Source of the DNA: Macrotrachela quadricornifera
Taxonomy: Eukaryota > Rotifera > Eurotatoria > Philodinida > Philodinidae
Length of the DNA: 64,000 bases
Assembly (NCBI GenBank): GCA_022393335.1
Contig: JAJEKB010021383.1
Location: 1,030,342-1,094,341 of the forward strand
Reading direction: 5' to 3'
Shown here: positions 13,901 through 25,014 of the stretch, piece after piece
Layout of the letters: each line of letters opens with the position of its first letter
How positions within the stretch are numbered: the first letter of the stretch is position 1
Notes under the pieces: model-generated
Seen by the model: the letters and a program-made list of their open reading frames with translations, nothing else
The model's database searches: none
Told to the model about the DNA's origin: nothing
Position numbers and translations under genes: made by a program

Positions 13901-16900
13901 CTAGATGCATCGAAATTTTGTACATCTCTCATCATCAAAAACAAATTTTTCTACCAAATCTTACTCAATAAAAATTGATTTTTAAAATTTTCTGATTCTC
14001 TAGTTAAACAACAAGTGATGTTATTGTAGCAACTCACATTTTTACTATAATAGAAAAAAATGGCCAGTGCACATTTTAAAAAGAGCATATCAGTAAAATC
14101 TATACGAAATTTTCTATCGTTTAACCGAAACTTTCTGATTATATATAACTTGAGAAACGGCCTATGAAAAGTCGCGTTAAGTTTTCTAAACAATCTGTTG
14201 CAAATGTATATCTCATTCTGTGAAAGAGTTCCGTTATGTTTTGAATATTTTTCGATAGTTTCTCATCACAGTCTTGAGCATAATTTGGCGTAAAATAATC
14301 ACAATTGGTTGGAAAGTTAAATGTCTCAATGATCAAAACAATCGAACTGCGAGCAAAGTAATATAATCGAAATAAAATGAAATTGTTGCAAATTTACTTA
14401 ATTCTGTTCATAAAATAAACGGCTGTAACATTAAACATTTTCTATGTCCATCGACATATACTGAAGACCATTTTGACGTATGTACAATGAGCTTTTTCTG
14501 TGAAAGATAAAAGTTCAATACAGTGTGAAATAAGAAAATGCACAAAGTTTTGATTAAACTAACTTCTTAATTTAGTACTATAATCTAGAACTCAATTTAC
14601 ATTAGCATCTCTGTTTTGGATTGGATAAGAATCGGTTAGTTGTGTTCTATCTTTGGCTTTCTCAAGTTGCCCGATAAGTAAAAGTTTGCTGAACACCACA
14701 GATAAGCTTTGATGAGAATGTATTGACATGTGACAGTGTGACTTAGTTATATAAAAAGCGCAAAATGAAGTTCATATTTTTAAATTCATAAAAAAGAAAC
14801 TAATCAATTGCTTCTGGAAATAAAATATTCAATTAATATGAATTTCTATATATTGCCATTCTTACAAACAGTTGTCGAATATTCTTTGATGGGATAATTT
14901 TACTATTCTCGTTTATATTTCATAAAAACTCACACTGAATCTCTTTTGAAAATTTTACATTACCGTTATCGTATGATTGCTGTGGTTTTATATAAAATCT
15001 ATTACGAGAATATTGCTGTGATCGACCATTATATTTATCGTATATGGGCTGTTTTTCATATTTGGATGGAAAAGATGAGCGAAACTGCGTGCGAACACCA
15101 CCACTAAAGCCACCTTTTATTGGATTTATTTTTGGTATATTTGGACCAAATACTATCAAATGACGAAAACATTTCAAATGAAAATTTAGGCAATGAGTAC
15201 TTACGAGGTTCTCGATGAAATAAGCTTGCTACATCCAGAAAAGATGGTATTCCAATACCAGTACTTACGAAACTAGCGTATCCCGATGCAATTAATTCAC
15301 CAATTGAGAAGAGGTTTCCATGAAAATTAATTAATGGGGGTAAAATATAAACTGTAAACAAATATTTCATTCGATGAAATATCAAAAATATTAATACTCA
15401 CTGCCTCTTGGTGAATGGATAATTGTTTGTAAAGTTGGTGGATGTACATAAATTGGCATTGTTAATTGGAAATTCATAAATGGTCCAACCAATGCTATAT
15501 GAAATATTTTTCTATGACAAAACGAATATACTTAACAGATACATACGAAATCGATGACGGTTGTACCGAGCTGCTGGAAAACGAAGTCGTTGTCGAGGTC
15601 GACGATGGCTACCATAAGTTGATTCACCAATATAAATATTCATATGTCCAACTTCTTCGGGTGGTTCACGCTGCTGTAAATTAATAAATAAAAGTAGAAT
15701 GTTACTGGACACATAAGTTAGAGAGAAATACTTACATAATTACCTCGTTGACCCGTACCATACGAATAATCTAAATAGAGCTATATTATAAGAATTTTCA
15801 ATGTTACTTATTTAGTTAAACTAAAATATGCTCATTCATTCACAAAAATATCTTTAATCAAAGCTCTAAAAACACTATAGTTTACCCAACAAGTAAAAAG
15901 TAAATCTATTCCTCTTACATATCAAATAACTATTTGATTAAAACAAATATATAGTATTCAATACTTTTTTCATCCTAATTCGACCTCTACTTCATTTTAT
16001 TCACACTTATTTCAATCATATTAAGAAATATTGCTAATTAAACATTTGAACAACTCATACTAAAAACGTTTCTTATGATGGAAAGAGTCTAACGGATAGA
16101 CCATAGATAATTGGTCTCTCCATATTTTACATCTTTATTAGACGTATCTCGATGAAAAGAAATAATTTTGTTTTGAAACATTCCTCGTTTGATTCTTTGA
16201 ATAGTATCTGTAATATTAATAAATATACAATCAAACTTGTTTGTTAAGAATATTCAATTCTTCTAACCATATATTTTTAATCATTCTTTTGCACACCATG
16301 TTTCTTTGTCTGAATTAGATTTTACCTCATTCTCATCATATTTCAGTGCATAATTAATACAAAATTGGTTCTTCGCATGCAAAAAATATTTGATGCAGAT
16401 ATATCAATACAATAACGATTCTGGATGTGTTACGATTTACTTAAGCTTTTAGTCATGTCTTTGAGATCTTTAACTCTTTTTACAACTCAAATTGCAATAA
16501 CACTTTTTGGCAAAATGTCATACATTTAGTATTCCATTAAACACAACCAAAAATATAAGCAAATCGAAATACATTCAGAATCGTTATTGTATTGAATATC
16601 TGAATCAAATATTTTTTGTATGCGTTAACACCACCATCATTAACCAGCATTTTTAATCGTAACCAAATGATTTAACTTCGAATTATTCTTAATACGTTAT
16701 GAGAGCTGAATTCGTATTAATTATGTACTGAAATATGATGAGAATGAAATAAAAATTAATCCAGATAATGAAACATGATGTGAAAAATAATGATTAGAAA
16801 TATATGTTTAGGAGAGTTGAATATTCTTAACATACAAGTTTGATTGTATTTTGATAATATTACAGATACTATTCAAATTAAATTAGATATACAATTTTAT

Positions 16901-18240
16901 AGAGAATCAAAAGAGAAATGTTTCAAAAAAATTAGCCTTTTTTCATCAAAATACGTCTGATAAAGATACAAAATATGGAGAGATTCATACTTTATGGCTC
17001 ATTCACCATTAAAGAGGTAGAACAATAAAATAAAAATTGGGGTATCCTGCTAGACTAGTCATCTCCTTCTTCAGCGTGGGCCATAAGTTATTCGACACTT
17101 TTATTGTGAATAAATTTTTGTTAGGGGCGAGATAGAGAGTGGTGGTATTCACCTTTTGAAAAAGAATTTGCTTGGACCATTGATCTATATAAAATTCATT
17201 AGGATAACGATGCTTTTTTCATAGACGATTATTTATTAATTCATACAAAAATGTTGCTTAAATCACACTTTTTCCTATGAAATCGTTAGATCTTTGATTA
17301 ATCCTTAAACTCTTTTACGAAATGCATTATGAAAGCAGATTTCATGATTTTACAGTGAAAAAAAATGTGATTTAAACTACATTTTGTTATAATTTGAGCT
17401 AAGATTATTGTAAACATTAGTGAAAATTATGTGTAAAAAAAAGTTCATTGGTAGTTCTCTATGAAAATATTGATAGATGGTCCACGGAAATGCTCTTTCA
17501 AGCGGTGAATATCGCAGCTCTCTATCTTATTCCTTTCAAAAGTTACCCGCAATAAAAAAGTGCCAGATAACTTATAACCACCCTGTATATGAATGTGGTC
17601 ACTCATACATTCAAGTGTTGAATTCTATCAGATCTACTCGGAATCTAACTACTGACTCTATTATTGATTCTGTCATCTAGGTTTCTAGCCAATGCTATAG
17701 ACACCTCCAAAATGATTAGTTCCTATTGGACTCTGTATTAAATTCATTTATCTGAATAGGGAGCACTAAATCTAACATATGACTATTAGTTATCAAAGAA
17801 AAGACGGTGAAATATAATGCAAACGAACGCGACACATATTGCATCATTTCTTCCTCTCTCTTCGGACTCTCAGAGGAATCTTAAATAATAATCATATATA
17901 GTATTTACATTATATATGGAAACTCTTCAAATTATTTGGCTTATATGATTTTCTCTAGTTCAAACAGATCATGATCTTAAATACAAATTCTCAATTAATT
18001 CAGCGATATTTTATCATTTCTACATTGCTTTCTTACTGCAACGTCTGATTCTATATAAAGAAATGTTTCGGAATTTATAGAAACGTTTTACCTTGTTTTT
18101 TGAGAATGATTTCATTTCCACCATCTCTTGTATGATGGGAAATGAATACTATCACGCTCGTACTGAGCGTAAGAGTAAGTAAAATAATGCCCCAAAGCCA
18201 TTTCCATCGTACTTGACGAATATTTCGTTGCCACCATGAC
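10961..18240 (-). CDS. Multi-exon single-pass membrane protein with poly-Thr tracts (5' end missing)
   Basis: Product not recognised. I assembled nine exons on the minus strand by GT/AG sites: 18240-18092, 15770-15736, 15673-15547, 15494-15402, 15351-15205, 15152-14964, 12084-11940, 11447-11374 and 11148-10961. Every junction keeps one frame: the carried codon bases at each boundary match, and the last exon closes on a stop. This gives about 380 residues. The first exon found encodes a basic, Trp-rich stretch and then one hydrophobic segment (LWGIILLTLTLSTSVIVFIS), consistent with a signal anchor. Next come a Pro/Arg-rich part (HRRPRQRLRF), a hydrophobic middle, a Gly/Tyr/Gln/Arg-rich part, and long Thr runs encoded by ACA/ACT/ACC repeats. 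The start codon and any exon upstream of 18240 were not found. The Thr runs suggest a mucin-like, O-glycosylated stalk; that is inference. Confidence 0.6.
11393..11446. repeat. GTT/GTA trinucleotide repeat in an exon
   Basis: Alternating blocks of GTT and GTA on the plus strand read as ACA and ACT codons on the minus strand, all encoding threonine. It lies within the 11447-11374 exon of the membrane-protein gene. Confidence 0.9.
11962..12066. repeat. GCA/GTA/GTT/GTG trinucleotide repeat in an exon
   Basis: About 105 bp of interleaved GTA, GTT and GTGGTA blocks with a few GCA units at the left end. On the minus strand it encodes a long threonine run followed by four alanines, within the 12084-11940 exon. 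The repeat switches between synonymous threonine codons, so the amino acid is more constant than the DNA unit. Confidence 0.9.
12085..14963. other. Probable 2.9-kb intron of the membrane-protein gene
   Basis: Bounded by donor and acceptor sites that join the flanking exons in frame on the minus strand. It contains small open frames (12643-12981 plus, 13262-13459 plus, 13951-14336 minus) with no recognisable motif. It is far longer than the 49-93 bp introns of the other genes, so extra small exons cannot be excluded. Confidence 0.45.
16114..16984. mobile_element. Long foldback (inverted-repeat) element
   Basis: Two long arms face each other around a spacer of roughly 130 bp. The left arm starts TCTCTCCATATTTTACATCT at about 16114, and the right arm ends in its near complement, AAATATGGAGAGA, at about 16984. 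Matching inner landmarks include AATAGTATCTGTAATATTA, ACAATCAAACTTG, GTTAAGAATATTCAA and CATTCTCATCATATTTCAGT, each present once per arm in opposite orientation. No coding sequence and no clear target duplication were found. It sits inside the 2.3-kb intron (18091-15771) of the minus-strand membrane-protein gene, so the pre-mRNA could form a very long hairpin. Apart from this element that intron holds nothing I can identify. Confidence 0.8.
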
Positions 18241-18908
18241 CTATAAGAACGATACCAAACAAAAATAATATAACGGATTGGTCAGAAGAAGTTTCCATCT
18301 TTTGATAAAATGCTTTCTCAAGTTAGAATGGATGACAAAGCTTTGTTCTGATATTAAAAGATATCAATTTTTTTTATAGATCTCCCTAGTATGTTCATTA
18401 CCAAATGGGTTGTTGTTCTCCTTTTGCAGTACTGAAAGCACTAAATATCACAAAAATATCATTTATTCAATATTTTACTTGAATAAAATACCAGTCTTCT
18501 TTGTTAAACAATTTTTCATATATTATTCAAAGGCAATATTGTAACGTTCAGAAAAATGTTTGTTTTTGAGATACAATCGCAAACCTGTGAAAAAAATATT
18601 GTTATGTGAAAAAGCACACTGAAAAATGCCTAATTGGACGCTTTTTAATGCCTCAGGAAAAAAACTACAGCCTCATCATTAATTTAGAAAAGGAATTTAA
18701 CCCTTATAATAAAGAGTATTTTCCAGAGCTTGAAATTTTGTATCCGCTTTGATAAAAAGAATACTTTTTGTAAAAGCAAATTTTGATAAAATTGAGAACA
18801 AAACGTAGAATTTTATCGACTGAGGATATTTTGTTCTAATGCTTTGCGTGTTTTGAAGTATATACAATTAAGCATAAAAAATAAAACGTCGCTATTGGCC
18901 ATAAGAAT

Positions 18909-20384
18909 CAGAGACCGTCACAGGGCACTTTTTTGCCCTGCCCTGCCCTGAAATTATCTCAGGGCAGGGCAGGGCGTTTCATTTGATCTCGCTAATTAAT
19001 AGAGTTGCTGATATGTTAAAAGTATATAGCTATTTTCAGGTTAAACACGTATGTGTTATTTACATTAATTCGAAAAAAATGTTATACCTAAACTGGGATG
19101 ATCATAGAAAAAGTCTAGTACATTTAAGCATAAAAAAAAATCCAAATCATCACAGGAGGAAAATGCAAGTATTAGACAAAAAAATATTGAAATAGAAAAT
19201 AAACATAGTAAGTTGTTTTGTTATATGAACGCGCATTATTCGACGTATTCCCTTCTTGTTTTTAGCCATCGTTTTCTATATAAATGTAGACTAAATTGCA
19301 TCCAATAAAATCATAAAAAATGCCACAATCACATCGATTAAAAACAGTCCTAATCGAACTTTTTTGTTCAAGCGCTTGGTTAGGCTTGAGCTCAACATGC
19401 GTTCATACTGAATGCCTCTCGACCTACAGACAAGCGCTTGAACGCTTGCATCGGTCATGCATCTAGATCAAGACAGTCGTGCACTAAACTTATGGCGATC
19501 AGAGGAAGGAATAGCTTAGAAACAATCAATTCGAATAAAATAATCACGACTTTTCTGTCCGAGATTATATGACGATCCTTAGTGTTTATAATATTAAAGT
19601 TGGACTAATGATCTGGATTGTCTTTCCGCTGTCTTTCTTATAATATTTGTTTTTTCAAACTATCAATTTTTACTGATAACCGATCATTGCGAACGTTAAT
19701 TGACGAAAGAAAGAAAGAACAGAAACTAGTTCGCAATGATATCAACTAGATTATATTTATTAACTTATCATGCTTGAGTATAGATGTGAGAATGGATGTG
19801 TAGTCGTCTATCAGTAAATTGACTATAATTCATTCAAAACTTGATGAAAATAGCAATCACTACATACCGTTCGATGCGCCTCGAAAAGCTCTACAATATA
19901 GTATCTTTAGTTTTTCATGTCTGAATAGATTGCCTTGTGCGAGAATGACTATTAAACGCCACGGTCAAGGTTTTTGTTGCACTCTAAGTGCTTGGTTCAT
20001 CAAGAGACACAAGCGCTTGAACAGGAGCTCAACTACATGAGTAAGAACAATAAGCGATGAAACAAAAATCACGAACACTTCAGTTTTTTTAGTGGTCTCC
20101 AGTCTTTACTCAAGATATGTCCAGAGCGCATGACATTCAGTCTTAAGAAACCCAAAAATGCCATGCACTTGCTAAAAGAAGTTCAGCTAGGGCCACTTAT
20201 CTTGACCAACTGATAACCACATCTATTATAAATGATACTGATATCACTGTTATTAGGTCAAAAACCTCGAAGATACTGCTTATTGCAGAAAACAGTAATC
20301 AGGGCAAAAACTTCTACCCTGCCCTATAAAATCGCACAGGGCAGGGTAGGGCATCAGGGTAGCCCTGCCCTGTGGTGGTCTCTG
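18909..20384. mobile_element. hAT-like non-autonomous element with GGGCAGGGC hairpin ends
   Basis: The ends are inverted repeats: CAGAGACCGTCACAGGGCA on the left, and the complement of CAGAGACCACCACAGGGCAG on the right. Just inside each end, runs of CAGGGCAGGGC and their complements form a GC-rich hairpin that stands out from the AT-rich surroundings. The flanking octamers ATAAGAAT (18901-18908) and ACACGAAT (20385-20392) match at six of eight positions, compatible with a decayed 8-bp target duplication. A CAG-starting inverted repeat with an 8-bp duplication is typical of hAT elements. The interior encodes no transposase, only small frames (18983-19195, 19819-20040), and carries several CAAGCGCTTG palindromes near 19372, 19432 and 20010. 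Confidence 0.7.
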
Positions 20385-20392
20385 ACACGAAT

Positions 20393-20956
20393 TTCACATT
20401 GTTTAATAGCAAGAAGACATTATTGAAATAAAAGTAACCTATTCATAATTCCAGTTCAAACGTGTCTCATCTTGCACTTAACCAAATGACATTCTTGCGG
20501 TATGCAGTATTTTCAATACTGCAAGCGAAGCACAGATACTCATTTCGTAATGAACAAATCATTAAAATCTACGAAAAATTCTATCTTTTAACATGAGAAG
20601 GAGATCTTTTCATTTCGCGGAACTTGAGGAAGCAGTCTACCAAAATTCAGCAGTTTATTTTTGCCGAGTCATTATCATTAATTTCTAAAAAACATACCCG
20701 GTGGCAACATTTGCCTGTTGTTGGACGCTTGGTAGTAGACTCTCATGCGCTGCAACATCGTCTGCTACCACGCTGACTATCATCACCCCATCATCTTGCC
20801 CGTTCTTTATCGTGCCACTTTCCAATTCAACCGTTTCCTGTTCTTCATTGTTTGCCATCGTTTGGTAGAAATTCTACTATATTCAATCTGTGCAGATATA
20901 AAAAAAGGTCTCCTGCCGGATATTACTTATCAATATTACTTTAGAACACCGGATAA
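20393..20956. other. Intergenic, nothing recognised
   Basis: Somewhat GC-richer at 20690-20880, with a 77-codon plus-strand frame (20745-20978), but it has no known motif and runs into the repeat unit. Not called as a gene. Confidence 0.4.
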
Positions 20957-21029
20957 ACTACTATTTTGCCGATACTGAAGTAAAACTTGAATAAAACTCA
21001 GTATTTATAGTTCAATAACTCGATTACCC

Positions 21030-21430
21030 TCTAAGCGCTTGATTAGAACGAATGCAATTACATTATGAGTAATTGTCAATACTATTTTCGTCGAGGGACA
21101 GACAAGTTTTGTATTTTTGCTCTCTCATTTTCATTAAAGTTATATTCTAGGGTATTCGCAAGCAGTGGTTGATAAATTATTACCAAAGCACATGATTAGA
21201 ATGAATGCAATTACATTATGATTACCTGTCAATATTATCTTGGTAGAAAGACAAACAAGTTTTATATTTTCGTTCTTTCATTTTTATTAAAAAACGTATT
21301 TTAGGTTATTTGCAAGCAACGATTGATAAATCATGCGCTAAGCACATGATTAGAACGAACGCAAATACATTGTGAAAATCTGGCAATTTTAACTTCATAG
21401 AGAGCCAAATAAGTTTTATGCATAAGACTA
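21030..21430. repeat. 154-bp tandem repeat, array 1 of copy A
   Basis: Three units, anchored on GATTAGAA at 21041, 21194 and 21348. Each unit holds a near-palindrome of the type TGCGCTAAGCGCA followed by GATTAGAACGAATGCAATTA, and then an AT-rich body with CATTTTCATTAAA and TTTGCAAGCAA. Confidence 0.85.
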
Positions 21431-22131
21431 TCAAGAGGTTCTCGTAGCAGTACTATAAAATTTCACCTTGATTGATTTTATTTCTTATACTAGCTCACTC
21501 TAGTTGTGACATCTATTATCTATTAAAATGCCAATATGGAGTTTCACAAGTGTGTATTATGATTAATCATTAGTAAATATTTTTAATAACTCTATTTTCG
21601 GATAGATAAACTTTATATACGTTCATACATAAAAACTCGTTTTTTGTTAAATTCAAATGCTATACAAATTTATGATGAATTAACTGCTGCTTAAGAACAG
21701 GATGACCTTTTATATGGTACAGTTGCTTATTGATTTCATCGATTTTCAAGTGAATGAGAGTCCTTAGAAGTCGATCTTCGATATAGTTTATTCCATACAC
21801 TGTAAACTTTTTTGATTCTACTATTTTAAAATCAATCTTAAATATGTTGAAGTATTTTTGAGATTTTATGGTTCATTGGATGCATTTTTAGCACATTGAA
21901 AATGTTCGATTTTGAAATTTACAGAGATTGAATTTGATTTTCGAAAAAAATCATTTTCTACAAAGTAAAACATCAACATTGATTTTAATACTCTCGAAAA
22001 TCAATGCCGATTTGAAAAAAAAATCATAAGAACAATATTCGTTATCGGGTCATCGTTATGACTTGCATTTTTAAACCTGCTTTATGAATCAGTTTATTTA
22101 GTATGTTATTAAATTAAAATTAATTATTTAC

Positions 22132-22410
22132 TATTTGGTTCATTTTTATAAATTAGATATTTACAATATAATTTCAATTTCAATTGATTATTCATATTAT
22201 TTGATGCATTTATATGAATTAAATACTTAAAATATTTATTTAGTTTCAATTTTAATTGATTATTTATTGCATTGGATGCATTTTTATAGATTACATCTTT
22301 ATAATATTATTCAATGTCAGTTAAACTTATTTATTCATGTTATTTGGTACATTTAGATGAATTAAATATTTAAATATTATCTCAATTTCAATTAAAATTA
22401 TTGATTTATT
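22132..22410. repeat. About 70-bp AT-rich tandem repeat (copy A only)
   Basis: Four units, beginning at about 22132, 22199, 22271 and 22342, each with ATTTGGTGCATTT or a variant followed by ATGAATTAAATATTTA and a TTCAATTTCAATTGATT-like end. Copy B has a single unit near 43905-43960. Confidence 0.7.
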
Positions 22411-23029
22411 ATTCTATAAATTTTATGTTGATATGTAAAAATAAAACTTGATTTCCAAGTTTAAAAAAAAATACTTCAATTTCTAAATAAAACTCGAAAT
22501 TCTAGGAATGCCCATATGAATTCATTTGCGATTTTCAAAGAATTTAAACTACTATAAACTAGAATGTTCAAATAGAGTAGGCAAAAATTTATATATAAGA
22601 AGATTACCATCCATAAACATGAAGTTAAATTTACATTAATACAATGCTACATCACTAATGCAAGTTTTTAATCTTAATCTCAATTATATTCTAAAAGAAA
22701 AATCGAGGGTTATGATTTATACATAAAACTCGTCTGGCTTCATTCTTTCAAAATTTTGGTTACCCAATTATCTGAAACGTAGCTCTAATATATATTCAGA
22801 CGCTACAAGGTTAGCTACTGCAATTAGGATAAAGCTGCATTCAAAACCTCTTCAAGAATATCAAAATACATTATAGAAATGAATTTAAAAAATGCAAATT
22901 AATATATAACATCATTGGAACTACTCTGAACATTTACTGTAGAAGTATCATTGAAATATTTTCTCTATAAACAAGTATTTGAAAGTCCGAGAACTTTTTG
23001 ATCGACGTATATATTTTTACTCTTTCATT

Positions 23030-23450
23030 TTCATTAACCTATCTATTCCAGAACATTTGCAAGCAATGATTAGGAAGTCATGCGCTAAGCGCATGATTAG
23101 AATGAATGCAATTATATTATAATTACCTGTTAATATTATCTTGATAGAAAAACAAATGAGTTTCATATTTTTGTTCTTTTATTTTCATTAAAAGACATAT
23201 TATAGGACATTTGCAAGCAACCATCCGTAAATCATGCGCTAAGCGCCTGATTAGAATGAGTGCAATTACATTATAATTACCTGTCAATATTATCTTGATA
23301 CAAAGAAAAAAAAGTTTTATATTCTCATTCTTTTATTCTCATTGAAAAGCATATTCTAGAATATTTGCAAGCAACGATTGACAAATCATGCGCTTAGCGC
23401 GTGATTCGAACGAACGCAATTATATTGTGAATACCTCTCAATATTATTCA
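23030..23450. repeat. 154-bp tandem repeat, array 2 of copy A
   Basis: Three more units of the same 154-bp repeat, anchored at 23095, 23249 and 23403, in the same orientation as array 1. The near-palindrome is intact in all three (TGCGCTAAGCGCA, TGCGCTAAGCGCC, TGCGCTTAGCGCG). Confidence 0.85.
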
Positions 23451-24293
23451 GGTCAAAACTGAGTCACCAAATTTTGTCAGATCTGTTAGAATCCGCTGAA
23501 TTCTGATAACAGAGTCTCACAGGATTCTGACTAACGGAATCTAATCGGATCTAAATTGATTCCTACAACTTTCAAGGCATTTCAATTATCCGATATTGAT
23601 GAAATCCAAAAAATGTATCCTATGAGATACAATAGTCAGAATCTAGCCGATTTCTTCCGTTTCTGAAAGGTTGATAGTTGAATATTTTAATGAAATAAGC
23701 TGTGAAAAATGTTTTAACATTTTTTAAAGATGAAATGGAATTGTAACTATTTTCTGTTCTCACAAGAGAGAAACCATTGAATCAATAGAACCTATTCCAA
23801 AATTTCGAAGAATTTTTGTTCTTTTAACAATGGCTAATTCTCAATAAGTGAAGATAATAGAAATGTTTTTTTTAAATTAACTTTGATTTTTAGCAAAAAA
23901 ATTCAGATGTCATTCATAACTTTCGATTTCATCTCTTCTCTTAGAACTAACTTTCCAATTACCACCAACTTTTGTTATTTACATGCCTTTTTTCCTTGAT
24001 TTTATTCATTCTTTCATACCCACATTTTGCTTATTGTTTCGCATTTTCAATATATACATGCAGTCCTTTTTTACTATACTATCTTTGCCATTAAAATCTC
24101 GATACTCTCGGAAGTTAGTTAGCACTTTTTTAAAGAAATTTAAAAAATAGTCGTGAGTTTATACCACCTCATGCTCTAAATCAATCGTAACTATTATTAT
24201 AAAGTTAAAAATTTCTTGTATCATTTTATTTATATTCTCCGGAAGCATAATTGACCAGTAAGTATTATTACGAAAAATAAGTATCTCTTTTCA

Positions 24294-25008
24294 ATGTTAC
24301 TGAAGAGGGAACATCGCCAACTGTCCAATCGTTTTTTCACTAAAAACAGTTTTGATCAATTTGACTACGAAGCTGAAGTCACATTAGACCTAACAAATGA
24401 CTCACAAGATTACTGCAATGAATATGATTTTACTGGTGTTAAAGAAGACGGTAATGATGCCGGCGATGAATGGGATGGCAAAGAGAATTACAAATTAAAT
24501 TCTTATTTAATTGAATTTTGCTGATGTAAAAGATTCGTCTGGTAAGTGTCGACGACCTTGGAAAACGGTTAAACATCATTATCATAAAATATTGATCAAG
24601 TTATTTAAAAAATTTTTTAAATACTCGAGAATAATATTCATCGATACATCACATCGATATTCAGCTATGGGCATTGCAGACAGCAAAACAGGTGAATCTA
24701 GACGATTTTCAGGCGTCAAATACTTGATTTCCAGTGTTCAACAGTCGTGACGAAAAATGCTCTTCTAAAATTACTAATATAGTAGCGAAAAGAAAAATAG
24801 ATAATTTTGATAATATAAAAAGAAAATAGAAGAAGAATTTTTACAAAAATTTTATCAGCTATTAGGAAAATATTTACCAAAACAAGTTTTGAATATTGAT
24901 CAAGTAGGTATTCAAAATGAGCTACATTTCACACATACATTATCAATTCACAGTAAGAAAAAAACTTTGGATCTATCGTATCCAAAAATGCAACTACTCA
25001 TTCATATA
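24294..25008 (+). pseudogene. DDE-type transposase, N-terminal remnant (copy A)
   Basis: The frame opens with MLLKREHRQLSNRFFTKNSF, reads for 76 codons through an acidic region, then breaks. Further pieces of the same protein follow in shifted frames, including YQLLGKYLPKQVLNIDQVGI at about 24850-24910, and a Lys-rich stretch before the break. The homologous frame in copy B continues into a recognisable catalytic region, so this is the truncated 5' part of the same transposase. Stops and shifts make it non-functional. Confidence 0.65.
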
Positions 25009-25014
25009 ATATAG

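Larger units (their letters stand above)
20957..25008 (+). mobile_element. Transposon-like unit, copy A (3' truncated)
   Basis: Homologous over its whole length to copy B at 42748-46678. It begins near ACTACTATTTTG, contains two separate three-unit arrays of a 154-bp repeat, then about 800 bp of non-coding leader, then the start of a decayed DDE-transposase frame at 24294. Homology stops at CATTCATATA (25008), where the sequence passes directly into an LRR-gene intron end. Compared with B, copy A has about four units of a 70-bp AT-rich repeat where B has one, and lacks roughly 105 bp that B has near 43545-43655. Terminal inverted repeats were not identified. Confidence 0.75.

Noticed and set aside
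13951..14336. Two overlapping minus-strand frames as an extra exon of the membrane-protein gene
   Set aside because: No acceptor and donor pair gave a frame consistent with the flanking exons, which already join in phase without it.
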